NCBI RefSeq assembly: GCF_900636535.1
Contig: NZ_LR134289.1
Location: forward strand, 2,976,001-3,040,000
DNA length: 64,000 nt
Reading direction: 5' to 3'
Source of the DNA: Chryseobacterium gleum
GTDB taxonomy: Bacteria > Bacteroidota > Bacteroidia > Flavobacteriales > Weeksellaceae
A program made the position numbers and the translations under genes. Positions 1 to 8,945 of this stretch are shown here, one piece after another. The notes below the pieces were generated by a model that saw only the letters and a list, made by a program, of their open reading frames with translations, searched no databases and was not told the DNA's origin. Each line of letters begins with the position of its first letter. The stretch's first letter is position 1.

Positions 1-1
1 T

Positions 2-1225
2 GTGCTGATCACTGCTATTTATATGGTAAAAACGGATGCTTCCATGACGATGTGGACTTTACTTCCGCTTCCTATTTTATCATATGCAATTTATAAAGTA
101 AGTTCGATTATTAACAAAAAATCGAAGATCATGCAGAAAAGCCAGTCTGCAATTTCCACTTTTGTTCAGGATAGTTTTTCCGGAATCCGTGTCGTAAAAT
201 TTTTCGCGAGAGAAAAATATATTGAAAAAAACTACGGAGTTAAAGTTACTGATTACCAGAATAAGGCTTTAGATCTTGCGAAGACAGAAGCTTATTTCTT
301 CACCATTATTCTTTTTGTTATTGGATTATTGAACGTTGCCATCATATTGATAGGCGGTACAAAGTATATTGCCGGAGAGTTAAGCATTGGTAAAATTGCT
401 GATTTCTTCATGTATATCAACACCCTGATTTTCCCCTTCTCTATGGTTGGATGGGTAACTTCCGTGAACCAGAGGGCTGAAGCATCTATGCAAAGAATCA
501 ATGAATTTATGGATAAGAAATCCGAGATCATTAACACTAATTTTGAAAACTACCCTATTAAAGGAGATATAGAATTCAGAAATGTTTCTTACGTATATCC
601 TAATACGGGAATCAAGGCACTGGATAATTTAAGCTTCAAAGTAAAAGCTGGCGAATCTCTGGCTATTATGGGTAAAACCGGAAGCGGAAAATCAACAATT
701 GCCCTTCTTTTATGCCGACTGATAGATCCAACTGAGGGTGAAATTTTGATTGATGGTAAAAATCTTAAAGACCATAATCTGGATAACTATAGAAACTTTA
801 TTGGATACATTCCTCAGGAAAGCTATTTATTCTCAGATACTATCGAAAATAATATTGGATTTGCCATCGACCATCCTTCTCACGAAAAAGTAGTAGAGTA
901 TGCCAAAATTGCAGATGTTCACAAAAATATTGTTGAGTTCAAAGACCAATATAAAACACTTGTAGGTGAACGTGGCGTCATGCTTTCAGGGGGCCAAAAG
1001 CAGAGAATTTGTATCGCCAGAGCCTTAATTAAAGACCCTAATATCATTATTTTTGATGACTCTCTATCCGCTTTAGATACCGAAACCGAACACAATATTC
1101 TGGAAAATATTGATAAAAAAATCAGTAATGCCACTTCCATAATTATCACACACAGAGAGTCTAGCGCTCAAAAAGCCCACCAGATTATCAACCTGACTGA
1201 AATTGCCAATTCTGTAACCGCATAG
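2..1225 (+). CDS. ABC transporter ATP-binding/permease protein, 5'-truncated (MsbA-like exporter half)
   Basis: This is the C-terminal about 407 residues of an ABC exporter; full-length members have about 580, so the first membrane helices lie outside the window and the GTG at base 2 is not a credible start. Hydrophobic segments near residues 15-35 and 95-125 are remaining transmembrane helices. The nucleotide-binding domain follows, with Walker [10 protein letters not shown], signature LSGGQKQR, Walker B IIIFDD and the H-loop in ITHR. Fused exporters of this type act as homodimers or heterodimers, moving lipids, peptides or drugs across the inner membrane. The substrate cannot be read from the sequence. 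The next gene has its own promoter. Confidence 0.93.
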   Translation: MLITAIYMVKTDASMTMWTLLPLPILSYAIYKVSSIINKKSKIMQKSQSAISTFVQDSFSGIRVVKFFAREKYIEKNYGVKVTDYQNKALDLAKTEAYFFTIILFVIGLLNVAIILIGGTKYIAGELSIGKIADFFMYINTLIFPFSMVGWVTSVNQRAEASMQRINEFMDKKSEIINTNFENYPIKGDIEFRNVSYVYPNTGIKALDNLSFKVKAGESLAIMGKTGSGKSTIALLLCRLIDPTEGEILIDGKNLKDHNLDNYRNFIGYIPQESYLFSDTIENNIGFAIDHPSHEKVVEYAKIADVHKNIVEFKDQYKTLVGERGVMLSGGQKQRICIARALIKDPNIIIFDDSLSALDTETEHNILENIDKKISNATSIIITHRESSAQKAHQIINLTEIANSVTA

Positions 1226-1266
1226 CCATTTCGTTCTCAATTGTTAAATAAATCATAAAAAAAATT

Positions 1267-1295
1267 TTGTGATTAAAAGAATTCTTTTATATTTG
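1267..1295 (+). promoter_or_regulatory. Bacteroidota-type promoter for the PUR-family gene
   Basis: TTG at 1267-1269 and TATATTTG at 1288-1295 are separated by 18 bases, matching the Bacteroidota sigma consensus TTG-N(17-23)-TAnnTTTG. The predicted transcript start is near 1302, about 23 bases before the ATG at 1325. Confidence 0.6.
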
Positions 1296-1324
1296 TTCTT
1301 AACAAGATTAAAAAATATCTAACA

Positions 1325-1660
1325 ATGAGTGAATACAAGGAACGCCATGAAAATGAGATTTTCACGAAGGTGTTAAAAGCAGGAAGAAGAACTTATTTCT
1401 TTGATGTGCGCGAGACGAAAGCGGGAGATTATTATCTTACAATCACTGAGAGTAAGAAGAATTTCGGAGAGAATGGGGAAGCTACATTCGAGAAGCATAA
1501 AATTTACCTTTATAAAGAAGATTTTAAAAGTTTCCAGGAGATGTTTAATGAGTCCACAGATTTCATCATTAATGAAAAGGGTGAGGATGTAATTTCAGAA
1601 AAACATGACAAGGATTTCAAAAGCAGATCTTATACAATAGATTCTGACGACGAAGTTTAA
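1325..1660 (+). CDS. PUR family DNA/RNA-binding protein (DUF3276)
   Basis: This is a 111-residue acidic-tailed protein matching the DUF3276 family, a single-PUR-repeat protein widespread in Bacteroidota. The core pattern is visible: an RTYFFDVRETKAGDYYLTI strand-rich stretch (about residues 22-40), then KKNFGENG and a helix around FKSFQEMF. PUR domains bind purine-rich single-stranded DNA or RNA; the in vivo role in this phylum is not established. The gene is monocistronic, with a consensus promoter upstream and a hairpin terminator 22 bases after the stop. Confidence 0.9.
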   Translation: MSEYKERHENEIFTKVLKAGRRTYFFDVRETKAGDYYLTITESKKNFGENGEATFEKHKIYLYKEDFKSFQEMFNESTDFIINEKGEDVISEKHDKDFKSRSYTIDSDDEV

Positions 1661-1681
1661 AAAAGAATATCTAAAAACACA

Positions 1682-1707
1682 AGCATCTGAAAAAGATGCT
1701 TTTTTTA
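1682..1707 (+). terminator. Rho-independent terminator of the PUR-family gene
   Basis: AGCATCT (1682-1688) pairs with AGATGCT (1694-1700), followed by a run of T from 1701. Confidence 0.8.
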
Positions 1708-1886
1708 TGCTCTGAAGTCATCATTCCTATTTAAAAGAATATAATTTCAACTGCTTCAAGAGTACTTAAAGATTTTAGTAAAAACCATTTTTGCATATTT
1801 ACACAAGATTTATAAGTACAAACTGAAAAAAGTATTCAATAAAAAGTAGATGAAAACTGAGTTGCAAATGATTGAAAATGGATAGG

Positions 1887-1920
1887 AAATAAAAAAGTAC
1901 ACTTTCAAAAAGTGTACTTT
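1887..1920 (-). terminator. Terminator downstream of tRNA-His
   Basis: AAAGTACACTT (1894-1904) and AAGTGTACTTT (1910-1920) form an 11-bp stem. On the minus strand the stem is followed by a T-rich run, directly after the tRNA gene. Confidence 0.75.
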
Positions 1921-1925
1921 CTTTG

Positions 1926-2000
<75 letters not shown>

Positions 2001-2035
2001 GTTTTCTGAGTGCAAATATAGGACAATTTCCTCAA

Positions 2036-2755
2036 CTACCAAACAATTCCGTCAAAATTTTTCAAAGAAATTAACTTCTCAGACGTAAACCCCTCAGCAT
2101 AAGTAACTCCCGATAACCGGCCTAAATCCTGTGCACGGTAAGTCAAGCTCTCATAAAAGTCTTTTGTGGTAATTGGAGTTTCAGGTTCTTTAGAAGTTGG
2201 ATCATAAAACTGGGTTTTATAGGCCATACATGCATCAATTTTTTTATCAAGAAACTCAGATATGTCAATCACAAATTCCGGTTGAATATTTTTCCATTGG
2301 ATGTAATGAAAAACATGCTTCGGTCTCCATACTTCCTGGCTCTCCCCTTCCAATACCGTTTCAATTTTTCTCAGTCCGGACAAAAAGCACGCATCTGACA
2401 CTAATTTCGCTCCTTTTGCATGATCCGGATGTCTATCATCAATCGCATTCGCTAAGACGATTTCAGGCCTGTATTTGCGAATCATTTTTACGATCCTCAT
2501 CTGATATTCTTCTGAATTTACCAAAAATCCATCTTTCATCCCCAGGTTCTCTCTTGCGGAAAGACCCAAGATTTTGGCAGCATCGGCCGCTTCCGTTTTT
2601 CTGGTTTCATCTGTTCCTCTTGTTCCGAGCTCACCTCTTGTAAGATCTACAACCACACATTTTTTCCCTTCAGAAACCATTTTAGCAATAGTTCCTCCGC
2701 ATCCCAGTTCCACATCGTCAGGATGCGCACCAAAAGCAAGTATATCAGTTTTCAT
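2036..2755 (-). CDS. bshB1: Bacillithiol biosynthesis deacetylase BshB1
   Basis: This PIG-L/LmbE-family zinc deacetylase has 239 residues, the usual BshB1 length. It removes the acetyl group from GlcNAc-malate to give GlcN-malate, the second step of bacillithiol synthesis in the cytosol. The metal-binding motif AHPDD is at residues 10-14 and HPDH at 109-112. The C-terminal part, with QDLGRLSGVTYAEGF, is typical of BshB1 rather than other LmbE proteins. It stands alone here: bshA and bshC are not in the window. The start at 2755 is the only ATG that keeps the N-terminal strand before AHPDD. Confidence 0.93.
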   Translation of the reverse strand: MKTDILAFGAHPDDVELGCGGTIAKMVSEGKKCVVVDLTRGELGTRGTDETRKTEAADAAKILGLSARENLGMKDGFLVNSEEYQMRIVKMIRKYRPEIVLANAIDDRHPDHAKGAKLVSDACFLSGLRKIETVLEGESQEVWRPKHVFHYIQWKNIQPEFVIDISEFLDKKIDACMAYKTQFYDPTSKEPETPITTKDFYESLTYRAQDLGRLSGVTYAEGFTSEKLISLKNFDGIVW

Positions 2756-2781
2756 AGATTCAAAGATAGGATTTAAAATAA

Positions 2782-2812
2782 AAACTTCCCAAACATTACG
2801 AATGGGAAGTTT
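2782..2812 (-). terminator. Terminator of the TPR-protein transcript
   Basis: AAACTTCCCA (2782-2791) pairs with TGGGAAGTTT (2803-2812), with a T-rich tail on the minus strand. It lies between the TPR gene and bshB1. Confidence 0.7.
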
Positions 2813-2837
2813 TAATATCTATAATTTAAATTTTAAA

Positions 2838-4490
2838 TTACTTGTTGATTTCTGCATTTAATTTTACAGCATCCTGGTAAGTAGGATCTAGCTGTAAAGA
2901 CTTCGCTACATAATCTTTTGCTTTTGCAGGATCAGAATCTTTGCTCATATATGCAACAGCAAAGTAAGCATAAGCAAGGGTCTGCTTGTTTGCTTCCTGA
3001 TCAGCCGGTTTTACTGTACTGATGAATTTTTCATAAGCCAGTTTTGCAGCCTCATTATTTCCTGCCTGCTGGTAAGAATATCCCTGACTATAGTATGCCG
3101 GTGCCCAGTCTGGAAGAAGAGCTGACATTTTCTGCCATGTTAGGATAGCTCCGTTCCAGTTTTTAGCATTCTGGTAAGCGGTTGCCAACTTAAATAAAGC
3201 ATCAGAGTCCTGGCTGTTTGCGGCCACTTGCTTTTTCAACGCTTCAATGGTAGGGTTAGTAGGTCCTTTGTCTGCTTCTGCCTGAGAAGCACCTCCACCA
3301 CCTGCGATATTAGCCAATTCAAGATCCCACTTCATTGTTTCATCCTTAGCAGCTTTTGCAATACCCACTTTTTGCTGAGCTTCAGCCATTAAAGCAGATT
3401 TTTTAGCAGCATCTTTTTCATCTTTTGCTAAACCAGCAGCAATAAGTCCCTGTAAACCTTGGTCCGCAGGCAATATTCTTGTTTTCTCAGCCTGAGAAAC
3501 GAAAGTATCCATATTCTGTTTAGCATCTGCATAGTTTCTGTCTGCATATGCGTTGTAAGCTCTTAATTTGAACTTAATAGGATCGTCAATTTTATCAAAA
3601 ATCTTGTCCAATACCATTTTAGAGTTTGCATAATCTTCATTGGTGAAGTATAATTTAGCAATTTCTAATTGAGTATATGGATCTTCATCAGCATATTTTG
3701 TATAGTTGATAAGGTCTTGTGTAGCTTTTGCATTTTGTTGGTATCTGATATCATAACCAGCCAATGCCTTGTATGCCGGAGCATAAGTAGGGTCTACTGC
3801 AATTGCTTTATCAACGCTCTCTTTCGCTTTTTGCCATACCTGTGCAGCCATCCATAATGTAGCCATTCTCGTGTAAACGGAAGCTTTATTTTTAGCTACA
3901 GGTAACGCCTTGTCGTAAGCCGACATTGCTTCCCCCGGAGATCTTTTCAATCTGTAAGCGTCTCCTAATGTATAATAATAATGTGCAGGAACTCCTTTTT
4001 TCTCAGCTTTTTCAATAGCCTTATTAAGGTACTGAATAGCAAGATCAGGAGAACTGTTCTTTTCAAATAAAGTTAAAGCTTCTGCAGCTCTGAATAATAC
4101 TTCAGCATCTTTTTCTTTTGAATCAGTAACTACTTTCTGAATTTCAGCAACGGCATTTTTATCCCCTTTACCTAATTTAACAGCAGCTAAACCGATTTTG
4201 TTAAGATAGCTTTTACCGTCAGCAGCTAATCCCTTGTTGAAGTTCTCAGTTGCTTTAGCATAATCCGGCTCTCCTTGTCTTAAGAAAGTATTTCCTAAAT
4301 AGAAGTAGTTTTCAGCTGTAGGCTCTTTAGCGATCATTTCAGTGAAGTTTGTTTTTGCCTGTGCAAATTTATCACTGTCTATACTGTTGATACCATCCTG
4401 CAATGTCTGTGCAGAGGCAAAACCGGTAAAAAATACCACGGCTGCTCCAAAAGCAATCTTCTTTACATTCATATTCATTATATCTTTCAT
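2838..4490 (-). CDS. Exported tetratricopeptide repeat protein
   Basis: A 550-residue protein with a signal peptide (hydrophobic residues about 13-25, cut likely after ASA) followed by helical TPR repeats through most of its length. Examples are the units around NYFYLGNTFLRQGEPDYAKA, HYYYTLGDAYRLKRSPGEA and the C-terminal AYFAVAYMSKDSDPAKAKDY. An Ala/Gly-rich break lies near residue 398. TPR proteins are scaffolds, here probably periplasmic or outer-membrane. The position at the end of the TonB cluster is, to my knowledge, conserved in Bacteroidota, suggesting a role tied to TonB-dependent uptake. A second possible start, MNVKK, lies six codons downstream (4472). Confidence 0.85.
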   Translation of the reverse strand: MKDIMNMNVKKIAFGAAVVFFTGFASAQTLQDGINSIDSDKFAQAKTNFTEMIAKEPTAENYFYLGNTFLRQGEPDYAKATENFNKGLAADGKSYLNKIGLAAVKLGKGDKNAVAEIQKVVTDSKEKDAEVLFRAAEALTLFEKNSSPDLAIQYLNKAIEKAEKKGVPAHYYYTLGDAYRLKRSPGEAMSAYDKALPVAKNKASVYTRMATLWMAAQVWQKAKESVDKAIAVDPTYAPAYKALAGYDIRYQQNAKATQDLINYTKYADEDPYTQLEIAKLYFTNEDYANSKMVLDKIFDKIDDPIKFKLRAYNAYADRNYADAKQNMDTFVSQAEKTRILPADQGLQGLIAAGLAKDEKDAAKKSALMAEAQQKVGIAKAAKDETMKWDLELANIAGGGGASQAEADKGPTNPTIEALKKQVAANSQDSDALFKLATAYQNAKNWNGAILTWQKMSALLPDWAPAYYSQGYSYQQAGNNEAAKLAYEKFISTVKPADQEANKQTLAYAYFAVAYMSKDSDPAKAKDYVAKSLQLDPTYQDAVKLNAEINK

Positions 4491-4582
4491 TTTATATTTT
4501 CTAAATAATTGAGTTATATTCTACACAATTTTCAGACCAAATCTTTATTTTTAATGGGAATAAATTGTGAATTTAATTTTTT

Positions 4583-5456
4583 TTAACGCATCTGCACTTC
4601 TCTCTTATACAGATTATAAGGCTGCAAACCTTCTTTCTGTACAATTTTCTGCCCCAAATGGGTACATGAAAATCTTATAAATCCATTGGCGATATTAAAA
4701 TTACCTTCGTTAATCAGAAAGTAAAGTACTCTTGTAAACGGATATTCCATAGTACGGAGCCCATCAAAATCTGCGTTATATGATTTTCCTTTATCTACCA
4801 CAGGAAGAACCTTTACCATCTCTCTTAGTCTTTCCGAAGTTTTATCATAAGGACGGCTAAAAGTATTAAGGCCAATAACGCCTATTTTATCCGGATATTT
4901 CCCTAACTCCTCAATAATCTTCTGATTTCCGGGAATAATGGAAAATTTCAAATCTTTTGGCTGTTTTTTTAAATTTTTCAGCAACAAAATTCAGATTACT
5001 TGAATTGGTTCCGTCGAAGATAAATTCTTTTTTATCAGACGTCAGCCCGTTATTGATTTCATCCATAGAAATACTTTCTTTCGGAGAATCTTTAGGCACA
5101 ACAAAAACGACTGCATCTGCAGCGAATCTGGCAGGAAGAAACTTTAAATCTGTTCTTTCCTCGTATGTTTTTATTTCTTCGGGAGTAAGATTTCTGGACA
5201 TTACCACCACTTTAGCACTTCCTTTTAAAAGATCAAGAAGTCCTAAATCTTCCTTCTTGGTTTCTACTTTGATGTGGGTTTCAGGGTAGTTGATCATATA
5301 GCCTTCAGCTAATGCTTCTGTAACGCTTTGAAAGGATTCGTCAGTAAAAATTGTGAGATCACCTTTGTGATAGGAAGGAGCATTTTTCTCCTTTTTGCAG
5401 CCTGCCAGCATTATGCTCAAAGCAAAAATTACTGCAAGCTTGAAACTATTCTTCAT
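4583..5456 (-). pseudogene. PstS-like substrate-binding lipoprotein, frameshifted
   Basis: Two overlapping minus-strand frames together make one PstS-like (phosphate ABC-type) periplasmic binding protein of about 290 residues. The N-terminal frame starts at 5456 with a lipoprotein signal (lipobox MLAGC) and a type II periplasmic-binding fold (LTIFTDESF, VVVMSRNLTPEE). It runs out of homology after FVAEKFKK. The C-terminal frame takes over in the same place (QPKDLKFSIIPGNQKIIEEL) and ends at 4583. Removing one A from the seven-A run (plus-strand T7 at 4964-4970) joins them perfectly. It could be a pseudogene, a phase-variable or slippage-decoded gene, or a sequencing error. Paralogues sit in the same place beside TonB genes in other Bacteroidota. 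Confidence 0.85.
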
Positions 5457-5643
5457 TTCTCGATTGTTTAATTCTTGAGATCGCCCTGTAAATTCTGAAA
5501 ATACCATAAATAACCAGTACTACTCCTAATGCGTAGGCAACAGCAGGTTCTAAAATAGTAAAGAAGAATTTGTAGACAATCACTACAATTCCTAAAACGA
5601 TATAAAACAATCCCGTAACCAGGGATAACCAATTGAACATCAT
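5446..5643 (-). CDS. Small two-helix inner-membrane protein of the TonB cluster
   Basis: This 65-residue protein has two hydrophobic helices (about residues 5-25 and 33-51) separated by a short loop, and a basic tail (RAISRIKQSRNEE). Its 3' end overlaps the start of the PstS-like gene by 11 bases, which supports translation coupling and a real gene. I do not recognise a named family. The position between tonB and the PstS-like gene suggests a membrane accessory of that system. MFNWL, one codon later, is an equally good start. Confidence 0.75.
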   Translation of the reverse strand: MMFNWLSLVTGLFYIVLGIVVIVYKFFFTILEPAVAYALGVVLVIYGIFRIYRAISRIKQSRNEE

Positions 5644-5666
5644 GTAACAAAAATACCAAAAAAAAT

Positions 5667-5694
5667 AAAAAGAGAAGCATATGCCTCTCTTTTT
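5667..5694 (-). terminator. Terminator after tonB
   Basis: AAAAAGAGA and GCAT (5667-5680) pair with ATGC and TCTCTTTT (5681-5694), with one mismatch. The minus-strand tail is T-rich. It separates tonB from the small membrane gene. Confidence 0.65.
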
Positions 5695-5718
5695 ATTTAT
5701 ATTTTGAATAAATAAGTC

Positions 5719-6561
5719 TTATTCAAAGTTCATAGTAAATGGTACGCTATAGTAAGATCTAACGCTCTCCCCGTTTCTCTTCGCAGGAGTCCATTTTTTA
5801 AGTTTCTTAACTACACGTACAGCTTCACTGTTAAAGTCGCCATTTGGAGATTTCTCTTCAATAGTAACGTTTGATACAGTTCCGTCTTTTTCTACAACGA
5901 ACTTAAGCTTAGCTTTAAGTGTTCCTTCTCCTCCTTCCATCAAAGAAGTATCAAAGTTATCACCCAGGAACTTTCTTAATGCTCCCATACCTCCAGGATA
6001 TTCTGCAGACTGGTCAACATCTTTATAGATCTCGTTAGGGTTGTTCGCTTTTACTTCTACTGTACTTGCTTTAGTACCTGTAGATGGTGGTGGCGGTGGT
6101 GGTGTATAAGCCGGAGCTTTTACCCCCTCCTGATTCTGTAAACCGGTTGTAGTTTCCAACTGTTTAGAGATCGGTGGTGGTGGAGTTTCAATTTTCGGAG
6201 CTTTTACAGGCTCAGGAACCACGTTCTGAATAACCTCAATTTTCTCCTCTTCTTTTGGAGGTGGTGGTGGTGGAGGTGGTTCTTCTTCTTTAGGCTGCTC
6301 GATAATCGGATCTTCTTCGATAATATCTACAAGATCTGCCTTTACTTCCTGTTTAGGCGGAGCTGTAAGATTTTTAATCGTAAGATAGATGAACGGAGAC
6401 AAAGCTGCCAAAAGGAATAAAGCTGTTCCGATGATAAAAGACTTTGTTAAAAGTCTCGGATACTGATGTCTAAGATCATAGGCACCATATTCCTTGTTTC
6501 TATTTTCAAATACGATCTCGTCTAAAGTAAGATTCTGACCGTATACATTTTCATCTGCCAT
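5719..6561 (-). CDS. tonB: Energy transducer TonB
   Basis: A 280-residue TonB. The N-terminal cytosolic stretch of about 38 residues contains the conserved NRNKEYGAYDLR signature of Bacteroidota TonBs. One transmembrane helix follows (about 41-65), then a long periplasmic Pro/Glu-rich spacer with runs such as EEEPPPPPPPPKEEE, and the C-terminal TonB domain (about 190-280; YPGGMGALRKFL, NGDFNSEAVRVVKKLKKW). It couples the proton gradient harvested by ExbB/ExbD to outer-membrane TonB-dependent (SusC-like) receptors. It is the last gene before a terminator in the exbB-exbD-exbD-tonB operon. Confidence 0.96.
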   Translation of the reverse strand: MADENVYGQNLTLDEIVFENRNKEYGAYDLRHQYPRLLTKSFIIGTALFLLAALSPFIYLTIKNLTAPPKQEVKADLVDIIEEDPIIEQPKEEEPPPPPPPPKEEEKIEVIQNVVPEPVKAPKIETPPPPISKQLETTTGLQNQEGVKAPAYTPPPPPPSTGTKASTVEVKANNPNEIYKDVDQSAEYPGGMGALRKFLGDNFDTSLMEGGEGTLKAKLKFVVEKDGTVSNVTIEEKSPNGDFNSEAVRVVKKLKKWTPAKRNGESVRSYYSVPFTMNFE

Positions 6562-6590
6562 AGATTAGATATAACAATTTTATGGTTAAA

Positions 6591-7160
6591 TTACTTTGTA
6601 GCAGCAGCCGGTGCAGCAGCACCTCCTACTTTTTTCTCGTACACAGCTTTCTCCCAAGGCTTGATATCAGTAACACCGTACTGCTCACTCTTGGTAATTG
6701 CCATTTCGTCAAGAATATCAACAAAGTTCTTATATACAGCATCGTCAGTCGGCTTAATGATCACGGTAAATTTAGCCGGATCTGCAGCTCTAGATTTTGC
6801 CTGCTGAATTACTTTTCTGATTCCTTCTCTATCAAGGGTAGTTTCCATAAGAGTCTGGTCATTCAGGGATGTAGCATCCTGCTGGTGCCAAAATACTCTG
6901 TTGTTCTTACCTAATAATATAGAGATAGAGTTCGAAAGTTTAATTTCTGTTGGAGGTGGTTTCGGCTGATCTTTTTTCGGTTTCGCCGGAAGACCCAAAT
7001 CCATAACATTCGGTTTACTGAACGTAGTTGTGAACATAAAGAAGGTAATCAATAGAAAACCCAAGTCCACCATCGGAGTCATATCGACTCTGGTACTCTG
7101 CTTCTTGGAACGGACCTTGCCGCCCTTGCCGCCTTTTTCTTGTACTTGTACTTCTGCCAT
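6591..7160 (-). CDS. exbD: Biopolymer transport protein ExbD (second copy)
   Basis: A 189-residue ExbD/TolR protein: basic N-terminus, a single transmembrane helix with the key Asp in MTPMVDLGFLLITFF (about residues 26-40), and a periplasmic domain ending GVTDIKPWEKAVYEKK plus an Ala-rich tail. The Asp is the proton-carrying residue of ExbBD motors. It lies 11 bases from the first exbD and 29 bases from tonB, so it is cotranscribed. A near-copy of its helix region occurs at 23971-24495. Confidence 0.95.
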   Translation of the reverse strand: MAEVQVQEKGGKGGKVRSKKQSTRVDMTPMVDLGFLLITFFMFTTTFSKPNVMDLGLPAKPKKDQPKPPPTEIKLSNSISILLGKNNRVFWHQQDATSLNDQTLMETTLDREGIRKVIQQAKSRAADPAKFTVIIKPTDDAVYKNFVDILDEMAITKSEQYGVTDIKPWEKAVYEKKVGGAAAPAAATK

Positions 7161-7171
7161 TTCTATCGATA

Positions 7172-7780
7172 TTATTCGTTAGGTTTACCTTCTTGTGATG
7201 TAATCAACCAAAATTTAAGAAAATCAATATCTCTTAAACCTTCAAATAGGCTTTTCACTTTAGGGTATTGAGTAGTAACGTCACCTTTAATTGCTAACTT
7301 GTAGTCAGGATTAACGCTCAAACTTTCTTTTACCCAATCAATTAATTGCTTATTTGTACTGTCCATAGGAATTCCTGTAGGACTCTTATAATTTTTCTGC
7401 TCATCTTCAGACATATCCAAGTAGCCTTTAAGCTGGTTCATTGGAACACCGATTGCCTGAACTTTCTGGAAAGCAGCCTTTTGATTGTTGTTAAAAGTAA
7501 TTCCATACTTTTGTCCCATTTTATCCAAAAGAGCAACTCTTTCTGATGCATTTTCTACTGGCTGGAAATAGAATTTTCCGTCCGGAGTAGCATTGATAGT
7601 CATTAAACTAGCATCAGGAAGCAATTTTTCCGAAATTGAAGATGGCGGTTTGATCTGCTCCACGTCAGGTTTTTTAAACTGAGTGGTCAAGATAAAGAAC
7701 GTAAGGAGTAGGAACGCAACGTCACACATTGCAGTCATGTCCGTAATTACTCCATGTCTTTTTGGTTTGACTCTCGCCAT
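7172..7780 (-). CDS. exbD: Biopolymer transport protein ExbD (first copy)
   Basis: A 202-residue ExbD paralogue. The N-terminal helix contains ITDMTAMCDVAFLLLTFF with the conserved Asp near residue 19. A periplasmic domain follows, including a long loop around the QLKGYLDMSEDEQKNYKS region, longer than in proteobacterial ExbD. Bacteroidota clusters commonly carry two dissimilar exbD genes, presumably giving a mixed ExbD dimer inside the ExbB pentamer. It lies 61 bases downstream of exbB. Confidence 0.95.
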   Translation of the reverse strand: MARVKPKRHGVITDMTAMCDVAFLLLTFFILTTQFKKPDVEQIKPPSSISEKLLPDASLMTINATPDGKFYFQPVENASERVALLDKMGQKYGITFNNNQKAAFQKVQAIGVPMNQLKGYLDMSEDEQKNYKSPTGIPMDSTNKQLIDWVKESLSVNPDYKLAIKGDVTTQYPKVKSLFEGLRDIDFLKFWLITSQEGKPNE

Positions 7781-7841
7781 TATTATAAAATATTTTTAAT
7801 TAAACTTCTTTTAATTGCTAATGCAAATATCTTGCTAATTC

Positions 7842-8705
7842 TTAGTTGAATTCAGCGAAAGATTGTTGGATACTCATAGAGATCTCATCGATCTTGTAAG
7901 TTAATCCGTCAATTTTAGATGTAAAGAAGTTGTAAAGGATAATAGCGATTGCTGAAGTACCGATACCTAATGCCGTGTTGATCAAGGCTTCAGAGATACC
8001 TGTAGATAGAGCAGCAGCATCCGGAGTACCACCTCCTGAACCTAATGCGAAGAACGCCTTGATCATCCCGATTACCGTTCCTAGTAGTGCTACTAACGTT
8101 GCAACCGTACCTAGAGTAGAAAGGATCATCATGTTTTTCTCAAGCATTGGCATCTCAAGAGTAGTAGCTTCTTCGATAGCTTTGTTAAGTGCTACCATTT
8201 TCTGCTCCTTATTTAATGTAGTATCGTGAGCAAGTGCTTTATAAGTAGTAAGACCTTCTTTTACTACGTTACCAACAGAACCTTGTTGTCTGTCACACTC
8301 TTCGATAGCTTCGTCGATTTTGTTTTGGTTTAGTAAGCTTCTTACCTGAACAACGAAGTTGTCTAAGTTTCCTTTTCCAGCTGCTTTACCAAGAACGAAA
8401 TATCTTTCAAAAGAGAAAACGATTACAGTAATCATGAAAGTAATCAAGATTGGTACGATAACCCCTCCTTTGTAGATAATACCTAAAAACGATTCTGGGT
8501 GAATGTCTTTTCCTTCAACACTTGAAAAAGCTACAGATCCACTTCCTAGTTTGTCTGCATCTTTAAAGTTTCCTGGGCTACCAAGAACGAATAAATAAAT
8601 ACATACTCCTATAGCAAATAGAATAGGAATAATAACAGCTGGATTTAAACCTCCTGCCTTTCTAGCAACTACTTGCTCATCATTTTTTGAAACATTCATT
8701 TCCAT
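7842..8705 (-). CDS. exbB: MotA/TolQ/ExbB proton channel protein
   Basis: A 287-residue ExbB-type channel subunit. Helices lie at about 23-41, 79-97, 187-213 and 235-262. The region TLGTVATLVALLGTVIGMIKAFF is the diagnostic MotA/TolQ/ExbB core. It forms the pentameric proton channel that surrounds the ExbD helices and powers TonB. It is the first gene of the exbB-exbD-exbD-tonB operon. A TAATTTTG -7-like element (minus strand, 8756-8763) lies about 50 bases upstream. MNVSKN, two codons in, is an alternative start. Confidence 0.95.
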   Translation of the reverse strand: MEMNVSKNDEQVVARKAGGLNPAVIIPILFAIGVCIYLFVLGSPGNFKDADKLGSGSVAFSSVEGKDIHPESFLGIIYKGGVIVPILITFMITVIVFSFERYFVLGKAAGKGNLDNFVVQVRSLLNQNKIDEAIEECDRQQGSVGNVVKEGLTTYKALAHDTTLNKEQKMVALNKAIEEATTLEMPMLEKNMMILSTLGTVATLVALLGTVIGMIKAFFALGSGGGTPDAAALSTGISEALINTALGIGTSAIAIILYNFFTSKIDGLTYKIDEISMSIQQSFAEFN

Positions 8706-8945
8706 ATTTAACTAAATTATATTGTTTTAAAATTTTACAGGGTGTAAATTAAAGGCAAAATTAATTAAAATGCAAGAGTCTTAATTAAACATTTTGCTTT
8801 TTTTTGATAAAGAAATTTTAATACGATTTCGAAATAATAATTATTTTAAATTATTTTACTTATTTTTTCCAAATTTAACGTTTGAATTAAAAAATCAAAA
8901 AAATTAGACTCTCATTTTTTTTAATTTCCCAATGTTAATTTTTTT

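Noticed and set aside
4911..4987. Programmed frameshift explanation for the PstS-like gene
   Set aside because: The needed shift is +1 at a seven-A run and no standard slippery heptamer or downstream structure is evident; treated as a frameshift of unknown cause instead.
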